Below are positions 7,185 through 15,812 of a DNA stretch of 18,451 nucleotides, one piece after another. Under the pieces are notes generated by a model that saw nothing but the letters and a program-made list of their open reading frames with translations, was not told the DNA's origin and did not search any database. Position 1 is the stretch's first letter. Each line of letters starts with the position of its first letter. The position numbers and the translations under genes are program-made. The stretch spans positions 1-18,451 of the forward strand of contig NW_014013238.1 of the NCBI RefSeq assembly GCF_000611645.1. Direction: 5' to 3'. The stretch is from Monoraphidium neglectum (Eukaryota > Chlorophyta > Chlorophyceae > Sphaeropleales > Selenastraceae).

Positions 7185-9486
7185 ATGACAAAAGCTGTAG
7201 CGCTGCACGCGGCTGCGCCTGAGCCGCTGCCGTCGCGGTTTTCGCAAGGGGACCAGCAAGAGAACGCGCAGCAACCGGAGCAGCAGCAAGAGGAGCAGCA
7301 GCAGCAGGAGGAGCCGCAGCAGTCACATCAGCAACCACAGCAAACGCAGCACGGCCCGCAGGCACCCCTCTGTCGCCACTGGGGCCGCACCGGCAGCTGC
7401 CTCCAGGGCGCCGCCTGCCGCTTCGCCCACCCGGCTGATGTCGTGCCCATGGACGCGCCGCGCCGGCGCCACTGGGGCGGCCGGCGCGCCACAGTACGCA
7501 ACCGCTCGCGCGCCACTGCGTTCAGGCGCCACCTGATCGACGCGTTCGGCCGCGACCTGCTGCGCAGCGGCAGCGGGGTGCTCGACGTCGCTGGCGGGAA
7601 GGTGCGTGCACAGGATTGTCATGACGCCTGCAATGGTTGGCGTCTGGCTGGTGGCCAAAGGCCCTACGGCCTCCGGCTGGTACAATTTGCACCTCCCTTC
7701 CCCCATCTAGGGGGGGGCAACTACGTGGTCTCCAGACACTGCGCAACAGAGAAGGGGCCCGGAGCCTGCTGCAATCGTTTTGTGGCATGGGCCGTCCACT
7801 CTCCTCCAATGCTGCTCCTCACCATCGTCCGATGCGCCATACGGCGCCGCCACACCTACCGTGCCCATCACCACACAACCCCAGGGTGAGATATCATTCC
7901 AGCTGTTCAACCTGAACAGCATTCCATCTACTGTGGTGGACCCACGCCCGCTGCGCCTCAAGCAGTTCGAGCGGCGCGCAAAGGTGCGTCTACATAGCAC
8001 GGCGGGCTGGCATCCTTGGCTGCGCTCCATCTTCCAACATTGATGAGGCGAGGCATGCAGCTCGCAGAGCTCACCGCTGTGGTGCTGCTACACCCATTCT
8101 CTCTGTGCACGAGCTTTCTTTCACACCTCATCTATCTGATGAGGTCCCCACACAAGCAACTCAACCAAGGCATGCTTTCTTCTTGTTGTTTGCGGTGATT
8201 GCTGACCAACCCCCTGAACCCTCAAACGACCGCAACAGCTGGGTATATACCACAACACGGGGCCATACGCTTCATACACTGATGTGCCTCTCGAGGACCT
8301 GAGCGTGCGAGGGGGCGCGCCACCGGGCCACGCGCGCATCTTCCTGGACATGCCCCTGGTTGAGGCGCTGGGGCGGCTGTCGGCGGCGCGGCGGGTGCGC
8401 CTTGAGGGGCGCGAGGGCGTCGAGGGGGCCGCAGGGGATGAGGCTGCCACATGCGAAGTGGTGGGCGACGGCGGCAGCAGACCAGGGCTGGGGGAGCAAC
8501 AGCAGCAGCAGCAGCAGGAACAGCAGGGGCAGCAGGAGCAGCAGCAGCAGCAGCAGCTGTGCGACGGGGCCCTAGGCACGCAAGAAAGCGCTGCAGGCAG
8601 GGGTGGGAGGGCTGCCTGCACCTCTCGTGGGCCATCCTGTGGAGGGGGTGATGACAGCGATGAGGAGGAGGCCACGGACTGTGAGCCGGACTGGAGTGAC
8701 GAGGCAGCCTGCCTGGCACGCGTGCGGCAGCTGCTGTCCGCCAGCCTGCAGCGCGCGGCAGCGGTGGAGTGGACGACGCACGGGCTACAAGAGCACGAGG
8801 GCGAGGCGGTGGCAGGGACGGCGCGGCGGCGGGGCAAGACTGCAGCGGACGGCAGGCATAGTGCGGGCGCCAGCGATGAAGAGGATGACGAGGAGAATGA
8901 GGAAGCTGAGGCGTTGCAATGGCTCTTGCAGGGGCGAGAAGGCCTGGGCGCAGCTGGCGAGCCGCTGCGCTCGTGCAAGCTGGATGAAACCACGGCCAGC
9001 GCCCGCGGTAACGGCGGCGGCAGCGCAATCCCCGAGCCCAGCAGCGCCATCGCTGCTGAGAACAGCGCCGCGACGGAGGACGCCCCTGGCGATCCATGCG
9101 CCCAACAAGCCCTAGACGCCCTGATTGACCGGCTGCTAAGCTGCAGCTGCGTCGCGGCCCTCCACCCCGATGCCGCGACCGAGCCCGCCGTCCGGCTGGC
9201 CCTCGCGCTGTGCAAGCCCTGGGCGGTCGTGCCCTGCTGCGTGTACGCCGCGCAGTTCCCAGGGCGGCGGCTCGCGAGCGGGGCGGCGGTGAGGACGCAC
9301 CAGGAGCTGGTGGCGTACTTGCTCGAGCTCGCAGAGGGGACGGGCATGGCGGCGCGCGCGGCGCCGCTGCCGTTCGAAGGGAAGAACGTGGTCGTGTGGT
9401 CGGCGCCTGCGCCAACAGATGAGCTGGTCGAGGGGGCCGCAGGGGGCCTGGCCAACCTCAAAGTGTCCCCTTGTAACGTCAAATAA
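7185..9486 (+). CDS. CCCH zinc-finger protein with a methyltransferase-like fold
   Basis: Three phase-0 exons (7185-7601, 7885-7983, 8239-9486, stop TAA) encode 587 residues. Residues 22-54 are Gln/Glu-rich. A CCCH finger follows: C63-x8-C72-x5-C78-x3-H82 (CRHWGRTGSCLQGAACRFAH), of the RNA-binding type. Then come FRRHLIDAFGRDLLRSG (113-129) and GVLDVAGGK, spliced to GEISFQLFNLNSIPSTVVDP. The LDVAGGKGE and VVDPRP pair resembles SAM-binding motifs I and II of class I methyltransferases. Residues of about 240-440 are low-complexity: a polyglutamine run and acidic blocks (DDSDEEE, SDEEDDEENEE). The C-terminal part resumes a fold-like sequence, CSCVAALHPDAATEPAVRLA (474-493) and AVVPCCVY, resembling the later strands of RNA methyltransferase-like (Methyltransf_32 type) domains. 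Activity and substrate are inferred; a role in RNA modification is plausible. It is not Trm13: the Trm13-type zinc finger arrangement and motifs are absent. Confidence 0.86.
8497..8556 (+). repeat. CAG repeat encoding polyglutamine in the CCCH gene
   Basis: An interrupted (CAG)n tract inside exon 3 is read as Gln runs broken by Glu and Gly. A second, shorter CAG-rich tract lies in exon 1 (about 7268-7345). Length polymorphism between strains is likely. Confidence 0.85.
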
Positions 9487-10162
9487 CCATGTTTGTTGAT
9501 CCTTGGGACGTGGCTGCCAGTCAGGCTCAGTTTTTGGGGTTGAAATCGAATTACACAAATATGAATTCATACAGCAATCAAGCATATCCTTTGTGTGCCG
9601 AGGAGAAGATATTCTGCTAGCTATACATAACGGCGGTCGCAGGTGCAGCAGCAATGCTGATTGGCATGTGTGCTCAGTGCCTTGGCAAGTAGACCTTTTC
9701 GCAAGTAAACCTTCTACGGGACACAGCAGTTGCGAGCATTTTCGCGCGGCAAAAAGGGCGCAGACACAACTCGTTGTGAGTGGCACGTGGGCATGCTGCT
9801 CCTAGGCATGCTCGCAGCGTCAGGGTGGTTGCTAATGACAAAAACGCCTGTTGGGCGTAGCAAAGGTTTGTGTCGTTATTGGCTCGAGGTCTCCACACCT
9901 CACAACATTTGTAACTGCGGATCCAGTAGCCGGGTGATACTTGATACAGAATACGCCGTAACAGTTGTCGATGGTGGGGCACATCAGTCATCCGACTGCG
10001 ACCGCTGGCGCATCACACGCTGCCACTCGCCCAGGAGGAAGCTTTGCTGGCCACCGCCTGCACCTGCGGTGCGATCAGCAGTCGGCGTGGCGCAGATGTC
10101 GACGCAAACGCTTTTGACAATGGATTGCAGATATATGTTAGGTGGGCATTCAAGCAACGCAC
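9487..10162. other. convergent intergenic region, no supported gene
   Basis: This lies between the stop of the CCCH gene (plus) and the stop of the hypothetical gene (minus), so both 3' untranslated regions should be here. TGTAA motifs on plus occur at 9472-9476 (just inside the coding end) and at 9910-9914, either of which could be the CCCH poly(A) signal. TTACA (TGTAA on minus) occurs at 9551-9555. Open frames are short and unconvincing. Confidence 0.4.
9685..9716. repeat. imperfect 16-bp tandem duplication
   Basis: GCAAGTAGACCTTTTC is followed immediately by GCAAGTAAACCTTCTA, with three mismatches in 16 positions. It lies in noncoding sequence with no recognised role. Confidence 0.6.
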
Positions 10163-11400
10163 TCAAAAGCACACCACTGCTTTTGCTGGCAAGTAGTGTT
10201 GCTCATGAGTATCAGGCAGCTGCCATTGCACGCATCCCACAGTGCTCATAAACGCAGGTACAGGTCGCTCACGATGCTGCTGCTGCTGATGTTGTAGGGC
10301 GCAGGCTTGGGCCCCATGCGTCACCACCGCCGCACAGTTGGTGCTGACGCCAGTGACCGGTGCGCAACACACCACAGCTGCATCGAGTGCCTGCACTGCT
10401 GCCGTAGCCGGCGCGCACTGCACCTCGACCTCGTCCAAGTCCATCGCCTCAGAATCCTGGGCGGGTGCGCCGTCCCATCCGTGGATGTGCAGGGCCACCG
10501 CTGCTGGCGGCTGCTGCGTGGCACCCTGCACAGCGCATCGCGGTTGCAAGCAGCGCAGTCGGCCAGCTTGTTGCCAATTGCCAGACTGAAAGCTTGGCCC
10601 ATGAATTTCCCACACACATAAGACATCTCTAAAGAAGCCTGCAAAGAGGATGCACGCCCAACAAACCTTGCAGGCGCGTTTCCTGCCAATGTCAACTCCA
10701 GCGTCGGCGCCCCATGCTGAGGGCTCCTCTGCCTGTGCCACCGTGCGCTTCTGCCTGCTGTGCATGGCCGTGGGCACCAGGGGCTGCTTATCGCGCATGT
10801 TGAGGTGTCTGCCATCATCCTGCAGGCTAGGCGGCTGCAAGCTGTCGCACAGCTGCTCATGCTCTGCTTCTCTGTGCTCGTGCTGCCCCAGTGTGACAGG
10901 CGGGACAACCATCGGCGAGCACGGCGCTGGCCGGCAACGCTTGATGGTCGCTTGCTCTAGGATGATGTTCTCGGGCTCTAGACACCGCTTTTTGGCTGGT
11001 GTGAGCACCGGCATTGTCGGCAGCTGTTGTTGCCCTGCACAGCTGCTCGCCTAGAGACCAGGCTGCAGAGCAAGCGATATCGCCTCGTAATCAGTTTTGA
11101 ACCTTTACGCGGTGTGAGAAGCCTCAAGAGGCCACCACGCCAGATCACGGCCACTGCGGTTGCAGCCGCGGGGACCTGCTGCAGCACAGGACGCGTGGCG
11201 AGATGATGGGACGTTGACACTAGGACTTCCGTGCGCCTGCCTGCGCGTATGGGCAACATGCGTGCAGAAGCTGCGTGCAGGGGTCCGCCTGGGGTCTGCA
11301 GTCCGCTCACCTCCTTGTCAACTGGCAATTTGAACCCGCCGCCATCAGGCGGAACACGGGATGAATACAAGCAGTGCCCAGCAGAATGTTCCATTGACAT
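10163..11400 (-). CDS. hypothetical protein, possibly nuclear
   Basis: The core is an uninterrupted minus-strand frame from Met 11014 to a stop at 10163 (283 residues). Its first half looks natural: MPVLTPAKKRCLEPENIILE, then QATIKRCRP, then HREAEHEQLCDSLQPPS and HLNMRDKQPLVP. Basic clusters (AKKRC, RKRACK) could be nuclear-localisation signals. An upstream exon is possible: 11400-11311 (MSMEHSAGHCLYSSRV to KLPVDKE, donor GAG-GTGAGC). It can join in phase to 11050 (acceptor TCTAG). In the second half an alternative frame (ASLEMSYVCGKFMGQAF) also looks protein-like, but joining it would need an implausibly short 28-nt intron after RACK, so the C-terminal part is uncertain. A Gln-rich stretch (HQQQQH) lies near the end. 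No domain was recognised. The proposed first exon overlaps the candidate poly(A) signal of the upstream gene, which weakens it. Confidence 0.37.
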
Positions 11401-11404
11401 TACA
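11400..11404 (-). promoter_or_regulatory. candidate TGTAA poly(A) signal for the YrdC/YciO gene
   Basis: The plus strand reads TTACA, so TGTAA occurs on the transcript about 100 nt beyond the stop codon at 11505-11507. That is a sensible distance for a green-algal gene. It touches the proposed first ATG of the next minus-strand gene, so that start and this signal compete as interpretations. Confidence 0.4.
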
Positions 11405-11504
11405 ACATGTGCTGCCACCAATGCGGCGGCCAGCCCCAAACTATGGATGCAGATGCATATGCACGGCAGTCCCAACCACATAGCAAGGCACAGGTGTCAG
11501 GGGG

Positions 11505-13891
11505 CTACCCGGCGCCGACCAGCTGTGATGCATCGCCCTTGCCCTGCCGCACCAGCACCGGCTCCACCCCTGTGAGGTCGATTACCTGAGCATGGAAGTG
11601 TGGTGATCAAGAGGCGCAAGGGATAGAGCGTGGGGTGAAATGAGGGCTGTCGCGTGTCCCCTGGGCTTTAAAACCGCAGCGGTCCGCCGCAGGCACGGCG
11701 CATACGACCACATGGCTTTAGATTTTCAGAGTGGTGTAGGTATGAGATGCGCTGCGACCTGATGGCGGCGCACGCACGGCTCGCCCAGAGCAGGAAGCAG
11801 GGGCTTGAGCAGGCACGGGCTCTGCGCACCGTGGAAGCGGTCGCAACGCGCGGCCCTGTGTCCACAATGAAGTCGATTCCTGTGTTCCCATACATGTCCA
11901 TCAAAGTGCCGGGGTCAGGTACCTCTGAATGAGTGTGAGGGCAAGAATGGTGGGGGTGGGTGTTGAGCGAGGGTCCGGGTGGAAGCGGACGGATGGGATT
12001 ATGAACAAAATACACAGACGTGCGCAACACGTGTGGTGCGTTGAGGCGGGCCGGTAAGTGGGCTTTCGACCGAGTGCAGGCGCCCATGCGCTAGGGCGCA
12101 AGGAGTGCAGGTGCGCCGGGAGTGTCAGGGTGTGCGGCGTCCCGCCCCTGCCACGTGGCCTGCGCCACGCGGCTAGAGTCAGGGGGGGCCAAAGGCATCC
12201 GATCCTTGCCGCTGTTTGCGCATCAACGCGCACCCGTTTCGCTGTCAAGGTGCTCTGGCACGTGCACGCTGTGGCTCAGCAGGCAACCCCCAAACTCCTC
12301 CAGCAGCGCGCGGCATACGCGGTCGTCCGGCATGCGCATGCCAACGGACTTGCGCTGCTGCTTCTTGCCGCGTTCCAAGTCAACTGTTATGCTCGGAAGG
12401 TTTTTGCTGGCCGGCATGATGAGGGTGAACTGGGGTTGAGACGGTTGACGAAGAGATATGGACGAGTTGAGGGGTCAAGTGAGACGTGTGAGTGTAGAGA
12501 TGCAAGGTGAACCAGGTTAAGTGGTATGTTGTTGCGGCCGACGCCTCCGCACACGCCAAGCGCAGCGCACACCGCCGTCGTATATGCGCTGTGCCCTCGG
12601 CGGAGCTCGCGCCACCTCCACCTGCAGGCAACCACGGCTGCCACCCAAGCTTGCAGGTCTCCCTCCGCAGGCGCCGGGACGCGTCGTAACCCACCGGCCC
12701 CGGCAGCATGCGCCGCACGATGGTGAAGGTGTCCGGCTGCCCCGGGTGGATGGGTGGCCGGAAGCCGCCGGTGTAGTGGCTGATCTCTTGGAAGCTCCTG
12801 TGAGGGGCCCGCAGGTGGTGGCACTCAGATTAGGGCCCTGGCATGCGCCCCACCACTCTTCCGCATTTCATCAGGTGGGAACCAAACAGGAGCAAAAGGC
12901 CGTTTTCGGCTGCCTTCAAAGTTCAATGCCCTGGCGGCTAGGCCGCGTGCACATGCTGCACGCGTGCGGCCCGCGTGCATCGGGCGCGCGGGCTACGCAC
13001 CTGCATAGCACGCTGAGCTGCTTCTTCGGGGACAGCTGCATGCATGCGTACAGCTTGAGAACAGCGTCCCTATTCTCAAGGTCGCACACCACCGCTGGCA
13101 GCGAATCCGTGGGGATGATGCCCACCTGTCCATAAAATCAGGGTGTGGAAGGAGGAAGAACAGTCGGCGCAGGGAAGGTCCATGCATGCGGTGCATGCCA
13201 TAGTCGAGGCATTGAGCCGGCTGGCTCGAAAATCAGGCGGGGCCCAGCGCCGCCCGCGAGCCATTTCTGGCGTTGCGCTAGAGGTGGGGCGGCGCCCATC
13301 TGGAGCCTCACCCCGCCGTCCCTGAGCAGCTGCACCACGCGTTCCAACCGCCACGCGTCGCTCGCATCTGCCTGCAGTCATGTCAGGGGCGCATGTATGT
13401 GCAAGAGCAATGGCGCGGGTATGGATAGACCTGGAGGGCCGCGGCGGCCCGCTCAACTGCTGCTGATCAGCGGCGATTCGGCCGATGACGGCGGCGTCTG
13501 GCTAAGCCTCGACTGCATTGCCATGTGGTTGACCAGCACTTTGATGGGGAGAGTGAATGCTCCTTACGCCTGTTGTGGTGCAAGTGCCGGTGCGGATGCT
13601 AGCAGACAGCAGAATGCACCGTCAGCGCTTGCTGCAGGTGGGTGAGGCACACACACCCCGCACCTCGACGGTGACGAACAGGGGCTCGCCCACCACAACT
13701 CGTTGCCCCACGCCTGCATATTTGAGCCGCTTTGCACTGCGTACAGCCGCTGCAACCCGCTCAGGGCCACGCACGCTGGCAGCTCGCGGCCATTGCGGGC
13801 GCGTCGCTGCAGGAGGCCGTGTGTGCGCGCCGCCTCCATGCGATGGCCGCTGCGCCGGCACACACGGTCGCGAACCGCTCAGCTGGTGCAT
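11505..13891 (-). CDS. YrdC/YciO (Sua5-YciO-YrdC) family protein, probably plastid-targeted
   Basis: Seven exons (13891-13664, 13371-13312, 13125-13001, 12797-12695, 12429-12234, 11924-11830, 11585-11505; stop TAG) give 295 residues with all phases closing. Residues 1-50 are Arg/Ala/Pro/Ser-rich, a transit-peptide-like leader, followed by KRLKYAG. The domain begins with WRLERVVQLLRDGG-VGIIPTDSLPAV (83-107), the P-T-D nucleotide-binding motif. It continues with KKQLSVLCR, FTIVRRMLPGP-FTLIMPASK, KSVGMRMPDD and CLLSHSV, then DFIVDTGPRVATAST-VIDLTG and VLVRQGKGD. Spacing and motifs match E. coli YciO and plant homologues of the At3g01920 kind more than YrdC/Sua5, which use KxR and STSAN. YrdC/Sua5 make threonylcarbamoyl-AMP for tRNA t6A; the YciO branch is less well defined. 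A longer start at 14002 is in frame, but 13891 gives a more usual leader. It is divergent with the kinase gene. Confidence 0.9.
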
Positions 13892-14343
13892 TGAATAATA
13901 GCTGCCAATGATGAAAATTGATGAGGACCCGGTGCCCCCTCCTGCTCGCGGCTGGGTCTCGGCGACAAGGACTGTCTGATCACGGCTGAGGTTCGCAGTC
14001 AATTATATATGTGACATCTCACCGTCAGGAGTTTACTGGAGTGGCAAATTACTAGGGGGACGACCCCGCAAGCACACAATCAAGACTATGACTCAACGCT
14101 GCCGTCACGTTCGGACCGAAGGAGCAAATACGTTGAAATCATTTTGTCGATCACTTCATTCAAATTTCTGCGTTACACCAATTCAAGGGACGAGACGAAG
14201 ACGTTGGCCAAAATTGAGCGCGCGGGTCTTGCGTCTTGTCCAGCCCCTCAGCGGTCGGGCATCTTTATCAAAATCCTTCGATCTGTGTAGCGTTCCTTCC
14301 AGCAAGCCAGGGGTCAGCGGCGCAGTTCGAAAGCCCAACAGCG
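13892..14343. promoter_or_regulatory. divergent promoter region between YrdC/YciO and kinase genes
   Basis: These 452 bp lie between two head-to-head start codons. An AT-rich core AATTATATATGTG at about 14001-14013 contains TATATAT, which could serve as a TATA element in either direction. It is about 115 bp before the YrdC/YciO ATG and 335 bp before the kinase ATG. The surrounding 13990-14300 is more AT-rich than the genes. No other site is recognisable. Confidence 0.4.
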
Positions 14344-15761
14344 ATGCGTGCGCTTTCCGGCATGCCGCCACGCGCCGCCGCCGCCCGCAGCGGGGCCAGC
14401 GGCAGCAGCTGCAGCTCCAAACGCCTTCGTATGGCTGCTGCGCCTCGCATGCAGCCAGGCACGCGGTTGCGGCCGGCAGCGGCCGGGGGCGGGGCCACGA
14501 TGCGCCGCACCGGCGGCGGCGGCGGATCGCGTCGCGGGCTGCGCGTGTGCGCCTTGCTGGACTACGTTGCCTCAGTCCAAGACGACGGTGTGCTGCGCAT
14601 GCCAGCGCGGACCGAGCTGGACCCCAATGAGATCAAGACTGTGTTTGGCTTTCCCAGGTGTGCAGCGGCAGATTGAAAACAACCAGAAGTGTCGCCAAAG
14701 GCCCACGCCCACTGGCAGCTGCATGCAGGGGCGGCGGCGTGCCTCCATGAACGGGCTGTGGGCAGCGACAGCGCCTGGAAGGGAAGCGCGGGCGTGGCGG
14801 CCGCAGCGGCGAGCCGAGGCCGCGCTTGTTATCGGCCATGCAGCAGCGAGGTAGCTCCCAGGGCGGCAGGGTCTTGGCTATGGCAAGTTACAGGACGATC
14901 ATCGCCCAAGCCCAGCCCTGGGCTTGGCTCCAGGCTGCACGTCTTGCGATGTGCAACCGTTCCCCTTCCTGAACGGTGCACGCCAACGCGGTAGACGACC
15001 CCTCGGCTTGCATGTCGCCCCAAACCCCAGGAAAATCGGAGAGTCCTACTATCTCGGAAAAATCATCGGCGCCGGCAGCTTCGGCACGGTGCGGGAGGCA
15101 GTGGAGGCGTCGACCGGCCTGCGGTTTGCTGTCAAAACGGTCGCCAAAGTGCCCAAGCGCGGCCCGCCCACCCCCAGGTTGGTGCGGAGCGGCCCCTTTC
15201 ATCAGATGGTTGGCCACGCCCGCACAGGGCCCCTGCGCTGCCCCGACGGTACCCGGGCTACCGCAGGCTCTGAGACGGCGGCGGCTGCTGCACTTGGCAC
15301 TTCAAGGCTGGCTGCTGATGCGCAGGCCGTCCATCTACTGGCTGGAAACAATCAGTGGCTGCTTCAGCCTCTTTCGTTTTTTTGCTCATGTGGATCTGGC
15401 ATGCAGCAGTGCATCCACTCAAGCACCACACACATACATTGGCTAAGCTCCGACCCAGGCATTCACACCACCTGCGCAAGCGCTCTTGCGCGCGCGCACA
15501 TACGCACGCGCACGCACACACAAACACACACTCGACACACACAACCCCCCCTGGGCAGGTACCTCCTGAAGCTGCGCGCTGAGGTGGAGGTGATGCAGCA
15601 GCTGGGCGTCAGCCTCAACGCGGTGCACCTGCACGACGTGTTTGAGGACGACGCCAACATACACATGGTCATGGAGCTGTGCGAGGGGTGAGCAAGGATG
15701 GTGCATGCATGCATGCATGCATGCATGCATGCATGCATGCATGCGTGAGTGTGTGTGCGTG

Positions 15762-15812
<51 letters not shown>

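Noticed and set aside
8121..9482. 453- and 397-residue minus-strand open frames
   Set aside because: They are antisense to the CCCH gene exon 3. The Ser/Cys/Ala runs are just the reverse of the CAG and acidic codon repeats.
10583..10660. 28-nt intron joining RKRACK to ASLEMSYVCGKF in the hypothetical gene
   Set aside because: It has GT and AG ends and keeps phase, but it is far shorter than every other intron in the window (over 150 nt).
13453..13560. Minus-strand segment IKVLVNHMAMQSRLSQTPPS ending in a stop, read as the end of another gene
   Set aside because: It lies inside the first intron of the YrdC/YciO gene, whose exons join in phase on either side.
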